Below, piece after piece: positions 46,963 to 59,420 of a DNA stretch of 64,000 nucleotides. The notes under the pieces were generated by a model. The model saw only the letters and a program-made list of their open reading frames with translations, made no database searches and was not told the DNA's origin. Every line of letters starts with the position of its first letter. The first letter of the stretch is position 1. This DNA comes from Toxorhynchites rutilus septentrionalis. Taxonomy: Eukaryota; Arthropoda; Insecta; Diptera; Culicidae. The stretch covers positions 247,699,307-247,763,306 of the forward strand of contig NC_073746.1 in NCBI RefSeq assembly GCF_029784135.1. The letters run 5' to 3'. The position numbers and the translations under genes were made by a program.

Positions 46963-49691
46963 AATCGTTTGATAGTTGTGGAAACATGCAACTACTTTTT
47001 GATGCGATAAGTGTTGTAGAAACAATAAAGAATTTCAAAACGAAAGATCTAGTCAAATAGACTCGAAAAATCTTAACGTGCCACAAGGTAAGGTTTCATT
47101 ACTTGTGTTGATAACAATGTAACATTTAACATTTTCACATATTTTCCAGAATCCTTGCTGAGTGAAAACGATGAAGAGCTTGTAATAGGTACTAGCACAT
47201 ATCAACCTATGAATGAGCATTCATACGCACGCAGTTCTGCAGGAAAAAATTACCTTCTCGAAGCAACATCTTACCAACAAAAAATTCTGGAATTGCAGTT
47301 GGAATTGAAACAAAAAGATAAGGAGTTGAATGACAATCAGAATACCATCACTGATCTTCGCCGAGCATGCGAAACCCTCCAAAAATTCAATAGAGAGGAG
47401 TTTGTAAAGCGCGTAAAATCTGAACTACGATCAATACTTAGTTCAAATCAAGTAGATATTATTATGGGCCTGAAGAAAAAAGTGTACTGGACAGCTGAAG
47501 AAATCGCATCATCATTCACTATTCGGTAATTGATTTTGTTTTTCTTACAAATCAAAAATAATATGTTGCGTTTATTTTAGGTATCACGGACAGGGTGTTT
47601 GGAACCTTTTGAAAAAAGAATTGAATATACCTCTACCTTCTATCCAAACTGTCCGTGTATGGTGTTCAAAAATAAATATGCATACAGGAATACTGGTGGA
47701 TGTTATTGAGTTAATGAAAATAGCTGCGAAGACAATGTCTGAAAGGGGAAGGCTAACCATGCTAGCATTCGACGAAATGTCGGTTGAACAAACTGTAGAA
47801 TACGACAGCAAGAATGACAAAGTTGTCGGCCCGCATAAAAATATCCAAGTTGTCATGGCCAGAGGATTGATCAACAGTTGGAAACAGCCAATATTTGCGG
47901 CATTTGATACGAAAATGACCCGGGAAATTCTAAATAGAATTATGATCGCCCTTCATGACGCTGGATTCATTGTTGTTGGTTGTGTATCGGATTGTGGTGG
48001 AAGCAATCAAGGGTTTTGGAAAGAATGTGGTATAGACATCCTGAAAGACCACACGAAAACATGTATTAGGCATCCCATAACAAAAAAAGCCGTTCACATA
48101 TTTCCCGATGCTCCACACCTGCTAAAATTGATTCGGAACTGGTTGCTAGATGACGGATTTTTTTATGAAGGTACATAAGTCTATGTATTAAATGATTACA
48201 TAAAACATATCCTAAGCATAGTTCTTCTATAACCCTGCAAATATAGCAGAATAAAATAGAGTTTTTTAAAGAAAACGTTTGCAACAATCAAATTTGATTA
48301 TTAATTTAAATAAGCTAAAAAAAATCATTCTGTGTAGTTTTTAAAATTTGCTGTTTTTTTTTGTCGTATTCATACTCACATAGTGCAATATTTGAAACCA
48401 TAAATCGCTCTTTTTTAGGCAAATGCATTACCAAGCGATTTCTGGAACTTCTCATCAACAAAGCTAGCTCATTGAATCCAGATAGATTGATTGACGATTA
48501 TAACTCAATGTTTAAGCTATCTGTTCGTCATATGATGTGTAGTGGGCCAGAGCGTCAAAACGTACGACTTGCTGCTGAGCTTTTGAGCCATACGACGGTA
48601 GTAAATCTTCGACGTCACTTCGGTGAATTTGAAGAAGCAAGGTTACTTGCTGATTTCATCGATACTGTGGATTCGTGGTTCAATACCATGAATTCACATA
48701 CTTTAAAAGAGAATATTTTATCAAAAAGGTGCTTTGGAGTGGCATTGGACATGCAGCATGCGATGTTACAAAATATGGCCACCTCAATGGCTTCCTTACG
48801 AACTTTACAAAGGCATCAATTCCCGGTAGCTCGTAATGAGCAGGTAATTAAACACTATTTCAATATTGACCCTTCAATTCATCTGTACTGTATTTGTAAT
48901 CTGCTATGAAATATTATTATTTCGATTCTAAATAAAGGTTTTTGTAGGTCTTTCAAAAAGCAATTCTCATGTCCGTCAATTCGACAATGGAATTGTACGA
49001 CGATATGAAACGCGATTATGGAGTACGATTTATAATGACCTGTAAACTAAACCAAGATTGTCTGGAAAATTTATTTACTCAAATTCCAAAAAACAGAGGA
49101 CCGAACAATCACCCTTCACCCATCGACACGTTGAACAGATTAAGACTGATAATACTTGAAAGGGGGTTGAAACAACAGTTAGGAGGGAATCAAAACTCAC
49201 AAGATATACTGGTCCAAGAAGATTTTGTGATCAGCAGTATCTTCAAAAAAGCCAGAATTTTCAACAAGGAAATTGAAAAACCTATCCAAAACTTAGAGTT
49301 CTCACACAGAAATCCACGCACAATTGAAGAGGAAGACGGCTTTGAATATGCCATGGGCTTCGTTGCACGGTCTTTAAGAAGAGATTATCCCGAATTAGGT
49401 TCATACACGCATTGCCGCGACGCTATGGACAGCGAAATAGATGCGAACGTGAGTTATGTGCAGGACTTGAGTTATGGAGGACTAACTAGGCCGTCCGATA
49501 CGTGGCTTGAAGATGCTGCAAAAATGGATAGTGTATTTAACGCTATTCACCAAGTTCCAGGCGACTTTAAGTGCAGAGATAATTTGAAGAAAAATACTAT
49601 GAGTGTATTAAAAAATGAATTTCCGCACATACCGAGAAAATATTACAAAAATTCATTAAAACTAAAGTCAATATACGGATTCGTAACATGA
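46643..49691 (+). pseudogene. P-element-type (THAP9-like) transposase, six exons, nearly intact
   Basis: The deduced exons are 46643-46889, 46939-47087, 47150-47525, 47581-48170, 48419-48843 and 48948-49691. All five introns are GT-AG (49-248 nt) with consistent phases except for one base missing in exon 2. The product would be about 843 residues, against 751 in the Drosophila P transposase as I recall. Order of parts: THAP zinc finger; Leu-rich coiled coil (exon 3, ILELQLELKQKDKELNDNQN); helix-turn-helix-like segment (EEIASSF); RNase H fold with LAFDEM (Asp at 47771-47773) and CVSDCGGSN (Asp at 47990-47992); an inserted region that binds GTP in Drosophila P; and QDCLENLF, with a candidate third acidic residue at 49065-49067. 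The two Asp are 73 residues apart, equal to D230-D303 of the Drosophila enzyme. Defects: TAA at 46760-46762 and a one-base frameshift in exon 2. Everything from exon 3 on is open. Confidence 0.85.
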
Positions 49692-50158
49692 AGAAAAAAA
49701 TAAGAGAAGAAAAATATCTAAAATCCAAAAATAATAGACATGATAATACTAGCTCTGATAGAAGAAGAAATCAAAGAAAACTTAAACATTTTAGTTCATG
49801 ACATGTTCTTTTTTTTAAATGTAATGTAATGTATTCAATATCTTTTTTTTTGTCAAATATATAATTAGATTTTATATATTCTCCTTCAATCGATATTCGT
49901 TGACACTTCCAATTTTGTACATTTGAGTAAAAAAATAATTAAATGGTTGAAAAAATCAACACCATCAAATCATATTTATTGTGTATACAATTTATTGAAG
50001 ACATTGGAATTTGAATGGAAGACCTGGATTTATCGCTTTATCTACTGGTGCATATGGACGCGCACGGACGCGGTACGCGCATCCTGGCTTAGTGTCGATT
50101 TGTTTCAACCATAACGAAAACCTCGGATTTTACATTCTTGGGGCGTTGGTTTTCCTGA
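49692..50158. other. 3' flank of the P-type gene
   Basis: A+T-rich 3' flank with a possible polyadenylation region but no clear AATAAA signal. I compared it by eye with 46236-46642 and found no 31-bp-type inverted terminal repeat. Confidence 0.4.
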
Positions 50159-50160
50159 TA

Positions 50161-50472
50161 CAGTAGAATCTCGATTATCCGAGAAAGCGAGCTTCCTAGT
50201 AACTCTATAGACCTTCCTGAAATTTGTCATTGAGTGGTAGGGTCTTGCGCTTTAGTTTTGGTCATGACCTTCACATTATCTGAACACTCGTGTACACGAC
50301 CTTATAGATGGATAGTTTAATGCTTTCTGTATTGAAGAAACATAGTTTTCACGCTAACCCATTATTTTTTCGTCTGTACGTCTCTTTTTTCAACCCTTCA
50401 TTGCGTTATCCGCAATTTTCTTAAACGCGGTGACCTAGCCCGACAATTCCGCGGATAATCGGGGATCTACTG
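50161..50472 (+). mobile_element. pogo-like MITE, full copy downstream of the P-type gene
   Basis: The ends are CAGTAGAATCTCGATTATCC and the inverse of CAGTAGATCCCCGATTATCC, flanked by TA (50159-50160 and 50473-50474). The 312 bp have no coding potential. The CAGTRGAACCTCGATTATCCG-like end is of the kind known from pogo/Tigger elements. The copy at 46067-46233 is the same family in the opposite orientation. Confidence 0.85.
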
Positions 50473-50474
50473 TA

Positions 50475-53390
50475 TTTGTATTTAGTCATAATAATAACTA
50501 TTATCTGTGTTTCAAAAAAGGTTGACTAAAAATTGCCAGAACTCCACACTTTGGTTAAGTTGGCAATCGGGGAAGAATACCTGACAATTCTGATTTTATT
50601 GTGCCTCTCTTTCTACTCATGCAAACACATCAGCTAAATACCAGCAAAAACAGCGTCTTTTGTATCAATAACTTTCCAACTACTACAGAAATTATAATTA
50701 TAATCGGCTTATATTGTAATCAAATGGTATTGCTATTTTCCTCTAATTGTTGTCTTCTGACATGGCTTGAATTCCCCGATATTCTCTAATTTTCTAGGTT
50801 TTCCTATGTAGTCGACATCCAGTTTTACTTAGTATGCTGTTACATTCAATTTATCAATTTCACAATTATTCTTATTTCTAATTCGATGATGCCTTTCTGC
50901 TTGTAAAAAAAATGTATCTGCATTAAGTTGAAACAATGATGGTACTATCATATTGTACAGTTAGTTGAGATTGATTGAGTTGAGGTGTTATCAATAGTTG
51001 TTCTTCTTCGAGGTCGTATCACATACGCTGTGATTTGATATCCTTTTTTTCCTCCTCCTTCTGTCGAGCTTTTGCTAATTGCTGAACTATTCAGCCCAAC
51101 GGTATAGTTCTCGTAACTAACTGTTGCCCAGAGGACCTGTAAATGATCATCTTGTCTGAAAATCATTGCTCATTTGCCGTAAATCATTTTATATTAGTAT
51201 GAATGATTTTACCTGAGAACTAACGACAACCACGTTGTGTTCCTATTTTCAGCACCAGCATTGAAATCTAGTTTCTCAAGGATTACACCATTTCTTTCGT
51301 TTTTGTATTTTCACAATATCTTCGGAATCATTCACACATTACGAATAAATGAAATAAACACAAAATCGCACAATAATTCTCTCCTTTGTCTGTTTACTTC
51401 CTATCTGTCAAATAGCTACTAATACAATCAAAATTCAACACAACCAAACCCCGCGAATCTTCCCACCTTTCATTTTCCATCTCGAGTCAGCCCGCAGATT
51501 ATTCCAAAAAATCTAGATATATTAAAGGGCTTATTTGAACTAATTGGTCCACGACATGCAAATCATCGGACAGTGTGTTTCACATGAAAACAGAAACTGG
51601 CTGTGACAATTTCGTAATGCAATACCGGTACTGGTGCGCGATCTGCTTCATCCGTTGATGTAACAATTCGTTGTTTTGAAGAACTTTTCGTATGTTGCAA
51701 TCGAATTAATATAATTTGAGATTTCTTGCTTCGTTCTCCGTAATCCATCAAATGAATAAATAACGTACATATTGGACAAAATATGAAATTTTCATTCGGG
51801 AGGGTTCAAGAGGACTTTTTTTCACGCAAAGATTGTCGAAATAATTTGGTTTTCAGCAGGACAATATCACTATACCTTCAACCTTCCTTTACTCGCGTAT
51901 AGGTCGGACAGACCGAGCATCAACGAGGTGGCTGAATTAGATGACTATTCAAACTGAATGAAGTTAAAGAAAAAATATTTACTGAAGTTTTTTCACTCAA
52001 TTATATCTTTTTCTTTGAACAAATACCAATAACGCCTTAAAATACACAATACACAATACACATCACAGAGACGCGCACAGTCCAGAGTACACAAGTTTCG
52101 ATTTTTCGCGCGAGTATAGGAGTGTTAAGCATAGTTCCCTTGAGGGACAAGGACCAGAAAATAGACTTGCCATTCGATAATTCGAAGGATTTACGCCGAG
52201 GAGCGGCAATATGCTACTGTAAACTAAATTAAGACTCAAGACGAAGGCATGGGGTTCAATCCTTAACTTAAGACCAATATTGTCACAAAACTTAATCAAA
52301 GTTCGATAACCAAATGACATATTTCTAGCAAAGTACCCAACTTGAAAAAACAATCTTCAGTTGATGACATACCCATATCAATTGGAGAATACTGATAAGC
52401 TCCGGATTCCGCCTTATTACAGATGAGCATTTCAAGCTCCAATTGTACCTCCAATAATCTCATACAAGGGCGGACCCGCGTGGCAGAAATGAACGCAAAC
52501 GATTTTTCCTACAAAATCCGGTTTCGTTCGACAACAGCAATACGTAACTATCGAAATGCAGCATTGGAATATCAACGAATTTTTAATTCGACGGAGCGGA
52601 ACGTCGCACGATTCGGATGCGACTGCGACTCTTGTCAACGGGACGAATGTTTCGTTTTTAAACACCCATTATCGCTTGCCAGGTCGGTCGATATGCGCCA
52701 CCAGCCAGCAGCAGCTAGTGGATGAGGGCCCGATGAGAAATGAAATGTTTTCGATGAATCCTCCCGAGCCCAGGCCAAGGACAGAAGCCGGGTCGCTGCG
52801 TGCAACATTTAGACCACCCAATTTGTAAAATTAGCAGTAATTTACCGGAATAATTACAACACTTTTGGGAATAAATTATAGCCAACTGTCAGGAGACGCT
52901 GGGAGTTTTATGAAATTTGTTTCGTCGTTATTTTTGCGCTGTTTCTCGATCGGTAATTGTACTTTGATAAGGCCCAGGGGCCGGACAAAACCGTCCTCGT
53001 TCCGAACCAACAGCACAAAAACCACCACGGTGGGGTCCCGTTCGGCAGCAAGGGGGCCGAAACTGGTAATTGAGCACACAAAGCAGTTGATTTTCAACTT
53101 AGGATAAACGTCCGTTTAGCACGCATCAATTATTCACTGTCGTGACGTAAGCCTGCCGAATGTCTGCTGCTCAAAGTGTGTCCCCCTGGCGCATGCTGCT
53201 GAAATGATTCGCTGTTAAGGTTATCTAATTGCCAGTGAAACAGCGTGCGTATCGAATAACTGCAAAAAATAGGAACAACATAATTTTTTTAGTGGAATAT
53301 TGTTTTTTTCCGACATTGAACAATGTTTTCAATTGACGATCTAGATACGTTTAAATAGATTAAGACAGAACAGGAAAACGAAAACTGAAG
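50475..53390. other. Long unassigned interval
   Basis: No element or gene is supported. Two overlapping frames at 52423-52828 are open for 90-100 codons but show no known domain. The part 52800-53110 is less A+T-rich than its surroundings. It is probably single-copy DNA. Confidence 0.35.
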
Positions 53391-53391
53391 C

Positions 53392-55288
53392 ATAAAGGAA
53401 CAGAAAAACAGAAGTACAGAAGAACAGAAGAACAGAAGAACAGAAGAACAGAAGAACAGAAGAACAGAAGAACAGAAGAACAGAAGAACAGAAGAACAGA
53501 AGAACAGAAGAACAGAAGAACAGAAGAACAGAAGAACAGAAGAACAGAAGAACAGAAGAACAGAAGAACAGAAGAACAGAAGAACAGAAGAACAGAAGAA
53601 CAGAAGAACAGAAGAACAGAAGAACAGAAGAACAGAAGAACAGAAGAACAGAAGAACAGAAGAACAGAAGAACAGAAGAACAGAAGAACAGAAGAACAGA
53701 AGAACAGAAGAACAGAAGAACAGAAGAACAGAAGAACAGAAGAACAGAAGAACAGAAGAACAGAAGAACAGAAGAACAGAAGAACAGAAGAACAGAAGAA
53801 CAGAAGAACAGAAGAACAGAAGAACAGAAGAACAGAAGAACAGAAGAACAGAAGAACAGAAGAACAGAAGAACAGAAGAACAGAAGAACAGAAGAACAGA
53901 AGAACAGAAGAACAGAAGAACAGAAGAACAGAAGAACAGAAGAACAGAAGAACAGAAGAACAGAAGAACAGAAGAACAGAAGAACAGAAGAACAGAAGAA
54001 CAGAAGAACAGAAGAACAGAAGAACAGAAGAACAGAAGAACAGAAGAACAGAAGAACAGAAGAACAGAAGAACAGAAGAACAGAAGAACAGAAGAACAGA
54101 AGAACAGAAGAACAGACGAACAGAAGAACAGAAGAACAGAAGAACAGAAGAACAGAAGAACAGAAGAACAGAAGAACAGAAGAACAGAAGAACAGAAGAA
54201 CAGAAGAACAGAAGAACAGAAGAACAGAAGAACAGAAGAACAGAAGAACAGAAGAACAGAAGAACAGAAGAACAGAAGAACAGAAGAACAGAAGAACAGA
54301 AGAACAGAAGAACAGAAGAACAGAAGAACAGAAGAACAGAAGAACAGAAGAACAGAAGAACAGAAGAACAGAAGAACAGAAGAACAGAAGAACAGAAGAA
54401 CAGAAGAACAGAAGAACAGAAGAACAGAAGAACAGAAGAACAGAAGAACAGAAGAACAGAAGAACAGAAGAACAGAAGAACAGAAGAACAGAAGAACAGA
54501 AGAACAGAAGAACAGAAGAACAGAAGAACAGAAGAACAGAAGAACAGAAGAACAGAAGAACAGAAGAACAGAAGAACAGAAGAACAGAAGAACAGAAGAA
54601 CAGAAGAACAGAAGAACAGAAGAACAGAAGAACAGAAGAACAGAAGAACAGAAGAACAGAAGAACAGAAGAACAGAAGAACAGAAGAACAGAAGAACAGA
54701 AGAACAGAAGAACAGAAGAACAGAAGAACAGAAGAACAGAAGAACAGAAGAACAGAAGAACAGAAGAACAGAAGAACAGAAGAACAGAAGAACAGAAGAA
54801 CAGAAGAACAGAAGAACAGAAGAACAGAAGAACAGAAGAACAGAAGAACAGAAGAACAGAAGAACAGAAGAACAGAAGAACAGAAGAACAGAAGAACAGA
54901 AGAACAGAAGAACAGAAGAACAGAAGAACAGAAGAACAGAAGAACAGAAGAACAGAAGAACAGAAGAACAGAAGAACAGAAGAACAGAAGAACAGAAGAA
55001 CAGAAGAACAGAAGAACAGAAGAACAGAAGAACAGAAGAACAGAAGAACAGAAGAACAGAAGAACAGAAGAACAGAAGAACAGAAGAACAGAAGAACAGA
55101 AGAACAGAAGAACAGAAGAACAGAAGAACAGAAGAACAGAAGAACAGAAGAACAGAAGAACAGAAGAACAGAAGAACAGAAAAACAGAAAAACAGAAGAA
55201 CAGAAGAACAGAAGAACAGAAGAACAGAAGAACAGAAGAACAGAAGAACAGAAGAACAGAAGAACAGAAAAACAGAAGAACAGAAGAG
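53392..55288. repeat. 8-bp tandem array (AACAGAAG)n, about 235 units
   Basis: Almost every unit is identical over 1.87 kb. Inside the array I see a single base change (C at 54117). Other variants cluster at the edges: GTACAG at 53414-53419 and AAAACAG units near 55181-55192 and 55268. Because 8 is not a multiple of 3, each strand reads one repeating octapeptide in any frame, and the reverse strand stays open for more than 670 codons in all three frames. This is an artefact of the repeat, not a gene. A (GAGCTT)4 run follows at 55287-55310. Confidence 0.95.
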
Positions 55289-55311
55289 CTTGAGCTTGAG
55301 CTTGAGCTTGG

Positions 55312-56918
55312 GTATACTGTACAATTCGTAGTTGCTCTTCGTGATTGACCTGAACCAACCAAATTGCACAAAGAACACACAGAATGACGCTTGGGACTAG
55401 CAAATCATTCTCGTTGCGCAATTTTCGGTGATTCGAGCTTTAAATTGTCAATAACGACGCCGGCCACGTCCTTACAGTCACCAGGGGAAGGGAAGGAATG
55501 TTAGTATGATAACCGCCGCCCAAAGGCCAGAAGGGTCGCCTCTATAGCGTGGTTCCCTAGCAATTATCATGGAAGGGATAGTTGTTAGTGGGAGGAGGTA
55601 AGAATCAGGATTCACTGTGGTAAGTGATGTGATTATGTAAACGCGAATTATCAGCCACTCGACGAAATGAAATTCTGAAAATTCTACTTGTCACAACACG
55701 CGGTAAAGATTATCTTTAGGTATCCTGATAAGGAAAGCCTGTGTTGTTAATATTTATAGCACGTACTTTGAGAATTTTAGACAATTTGAAAAAAAATTCT
55801 ATGATCATTCTATGAGTTTCTACGAGTTTCATCATCCTTCGAACGAAGTGTATGAATATCGCACAATTATATCCACATATACCATAAATAACTACAGGTA
55901 AACACACAAATCGATGACCGTCCGAAAGGAAATATGAGATTTGGGAACACAATATAAAAAACTGAATTAGGAAACTGAAGTCTGAATAAGGATCAAGAAT
56001 CATTGACAGATAATAACAGGAGCTTAATAACCTCTATATACACAAACACACGAAAGGAAACGAACGATCTGTCTTTACAGTAAGTTCCCAGAATGAAGCA
56101 CGTCACGACACATCGCCTCCCTCCATTCGGCGGTGGACGCCCGGCAATGTAACACAATGCAGAACATTTTCGAAGTTTCCTCATAAACCACAAAAATGCT
56201 CCATACTGCATCACACCATCAAGCAACCACCGAAATACAAGAAATGGTACATCGTGACGCATCTCACTTCGAAAACTTACTGTTAATACATTACAAAATA
56301 AGTGAAGAACTTTACAGATTTCCTGTTTGCAAAACGATTAATATTTTTAAAAAAATCATCTGGCATCTCTGAACATCAAACGCACGAACACATAAACACC
56401 TATGGAGGAGAAACCAAATCTTCCGTCCTGAACCAAACACAGGGCGCAGCGATACAACCAGATTACTATTACATATGAACGCAGCAAGCGCTCTATAGTG
56501 TCATATAGTAAATACCACTACTACTATAGTTTACGTGTTTACGTGTTTACACACAAACACAACCCACGTCTTTTTCTGTGCGCTGATCATGCCCCCTGCT
56601 CAACACTCAAATGCGATATTTTCACTGCAGCAAAAACTTCCTATTGAATTTGGATCAACACTTAAAACACCTTTTGGAATGAGGGAACCAACTTTATTCC
56701 ATGTCATCGTCTGCCATTAACCATACACTCGCGATTCAAAAACACGTCACAACATGAGAGCCAGACAAACGCCGTAATGAAATTCACAGGCAGAAACTAA
56801 ATACATGTCTTCGCTTCTTTCCAAGATTGATTCGGTAAAATTATTTTGATTTTGGATTTAAACTGGATTTAATATGGATGCGGGAAACACTGATTTTCAC
56901 AATTTCAAATCGTTCGAA
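55312..56918. other. Unassigned DNA between the two octamer arrays
   Basis: About 1.6 kb of non-repetitive sequence with no recognised gene. Short frames resemble nothing known. Confidence 0.35.
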
Positions 56919-57449
56919 AAACAGAAGAACATAAGAACAGAAGAACAGAAGAACAGAAGAACAGAAGAACAGAAGAACAGAAGAACAGAAGAACAGAAGA
57001 ACAGAAGAACAGAAGAACAGAAGAACAGAAGAACAGAAGAACAGAAGAACAGAAGAACAGAAGAACAGAAGAACAGAAGAACAGAAGAACAGAAGAACAG
57101 AAGAACAGAAGTACAGAAGAACAGAAGAACAGAAGAACAGAAGAACAGAAGAACAGAAGAACAGAAGAACAGAAGAACAGAAGAACAGAAGAACAGAAGA
57201 ACAGAAGAACAGAAGAACAGAAGAACAGAAGAACAGAAGAACAGAAGAACAGAAGAACAGAAGAACAGAAGAACAGAAGAACAGAAGAACAGAAGAACAG
57301 AAGAACAGAAGAACAGAAGAACAGAAGAACAGAAGAACAGAAGAACAGAAGAACAGAAGAACAGAAGAACAGAAGAACAGAAGAACATAAGAACAGAAGA
57401 ACAGAAAAACAGAAAAACAGAAGAACAGAGAAACAGAAGAACAGAAGAA
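56919..57449. repeat. 8-bp tandem array, second, about 66 units
   Basis: Same unit and same orientation as 53392-55288. Variants lie mostly at the edges (ATAAG near 56931 and 57388, AAAACAG and GAGAAACAG near 57405-57430), with one GTACAG at 57111. It has the same open frames on both strands, for the same reason. Confidence 0.95.
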
Positions 57450-58490
57450 CATTTACAAATGAAAAATTGAAGAATGGAAAATTGAAATTTGAAAAATGAA
57501 AACTGGAAAAATGAAAAATAGAAGAATTGAAAAATGAAAAATTGAAATTTATTGAAGGAGACTGATGAAGAAAACGACTGAAAATGGAAAGTTGAGAAAG
57601 AAAAAAATCATAAAAAGGAAAAATGGAATATTATGAAACTTGAAACATGAAAATAGAAAATTGAAAAATGGAAAATTGATAACTAAAAATAGAAAAAATA
57701 GAAAATACAAAAATGGACAACCGAAAAGTTAAAAAATGTAAATTTAAAGAATGGAAAATTAAAAATTTCAAAAAAATTACAAAAAAATACTAAAAAATGA
57801 AAAATTTTAAAAACGGAAAACGGAATTTAAAAATTGGAAAATTGAAAAAGAGTGAAAAATGACAAATTTAAAAATAGATAATTCAAATTTCAAAAGATTA
57901 GAAAACAAAAAAATTTAAAAAACGCAAAATTAAAAAAAAAATATTTAAATATGAAAAATGGAAAATTGAAAAAGATTGAAAAAGATAGAAAACGGATAGT
58001 TAACCCATTCGCTTCCTTCTCATTGCCATTTATATTTTGAGTGCTATGTTTATCAAAACCCTGTTATTCTCTATAAGAAACAAAGTATAATTTTTGTAAA
58101 AAAAAATTTTTTGTGGTATTATTTCAAGTTGTTTTACATATTTATATTTATGTTTTTGGCCACAAAAAAATTGTTAATTCAAAAGCCTACATATTATAAA
58201 GTAGGACGAGTATACTCATCCTTGGCAGCGAATGGGTTAAGAGATGTAAAATAAAAAAAAAATTGATGAATAGGAAATCGACAAACGGAAGTTAAAAAAA
58301 AGAAGACAGGAAAAAGGAGAATTGAGATTTAAAAAATGAAAAATTGAAAAATGAAAATGATTGGAAAATGGAAAATATTTTTAAAAAATAACAAATTAAA
58401 AAAAGGAAAAATGAAAATGGGAAATGGAAAATTAAAATCTCGAAAACTCAAAAAACTCGAAAAACGAAAAACCAAAAACGAAAAAAAAAA
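57450..58490. repeat. Degenerate A-rich GAAAAATTG/GAAAAATGG tract
   Basis: A loosely periodic plus-strand purine-rich tract of words such as AAAAATGG, AAAATTGA and GAAAAATG. It begins where the clean octamer array ends and is split at 58000 by the piggyBac-like MITE. It has no gene and may be an old tandem repeat eroded by substitution. Confidence 0.7.
58004..58236. mobile_element. piggyBac-like MITE with TTAA duplication
   Basis: The ends are CCCATTCGCT and its inverse AGCGAATGGG, flanked by TTAA on both sides (58000-58003 and 58237-58240). TTAA target sites with C-run ends are the piggyBac signature. The 233 bp have no transposase. It sits inside the A-rich tract and interrupts its pattern. 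Confidence 0.85.
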
Positions 58491-58982
58491 TTCATTCATT
58501 CATTAATCATTCTTTCATTAATTACATTTTTTACATAGCCAAACAACATGCTCGATATTATGACATCCAGGACCACAATTACATAAATTGTTAATAGCAA
58601 GGCATTCACGATAAACACGTGAATTGAGCCCGAATTGATTGAACTTTAGGGATAAAAAAGTAAAACCATCTTCCAAGAATATCCCACCATCGATTCTACC
58701 AACTGATAAATACCTATTATCGGTAAATAGAAATTAATTCATGATTAATATCAACTCACATTGTGAGCTAACGCCGAATTGTAGGCAAAAAGATTGCTCG
58801 TTGCGCCTGGGAGGAAAGCGAGTGGTTAGTGCAATCGAAAAAACATACTCATTTTAATAGACAAGTTGTTTAACTTTTTTATTATATTTTCTATTCGTGT
58901 TTCAAGTAAAAAACTGCTAGATAAATTTCCTGTCTAATGGTATACAACACAACATATGTCCTAATCACGATTTCGAGTAATA

Positions 58983-59420
58983 CAGGGAAACTTCGATATA
59001 ACGTACCCTCGTTATAATGTACCCTCCGATATAACGTACATTTTACCTCGATTATATCCCTTGTTCAATGTGTAAAAAATATTTTCCGAAAAAGGTTCTG
59101 AGAGTTTCATGTCAATCTCACAGGTTCAACAAAGGTCACTTGGTGGCCTGTACTTTTAACCAATCTCTAGATACAAATGGTTTTATGATTCCGGATTCTA
59201 AATGAATCGAGCAGTGTGAAGGGAAACATAATGAGAAAGGTTGGCTTCATCTTTTAGTTGAACTTCTTCATTATTATTTATTTACCGTACCCAAACAACA
59301 ACACAAAAAAAGTAATATAAGCTGTGTTCCTGGGTTCATTATTTTGCTTCGATATAACGTACAATTCGATACAACGCACAATTTTGCAAGAAAAATGTAC
59401 GTTATATCGAAGTGTATGCG
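58983..59420. mobile_element. pogo/Tigger-like MITE, copy 2
   Basis: The left end CAGGGAAACTTCGATATAAC after TA (58981-58982) and the right end with TGCTTCGATATAACGTAC, CGATACAACGCACAATTTTG and TACGTTATATCGAAGT match the element at 24703-25156. The last bases of the right end are diverged. Internal segments (ATTCCGGATTCTAAATGAATC, split here) are also shared. Confidence 0.75.

Noticed and set aside
50161..50472. Terminal repeat of the P-type element
   Set aside because: The sequence is a complete MITE with its own inverted ends and TA duplication.
50495..50510. Right P terminus matching TAAACAAAATCTGTG
   Set aside because: Only about 10 of 15 bases agree and the adjacent eight bases do not match the left flank.
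52423..52828. Overlapping 90-100-codon genes
   Set aside because: Two frames overlap and neither has a recognisable domain or codon pattern that favours coding.
53289..55421. Very long hydrophobic protein genes on the reverse strand
   Set aside because: The frames are produced by the stop-free 8-bp tandem repeat and are open in all three reverse frames. No gene structure supports them.
53392..57449. CRISPR-like array
   Set aside because: The unit is 8 bp with no spacers, in an evidently eukaryotic sequence.
56874..57470. 198-codon charged protein on the plus strand
   Set aside because: It is the same octamer repeat read in the other direction.
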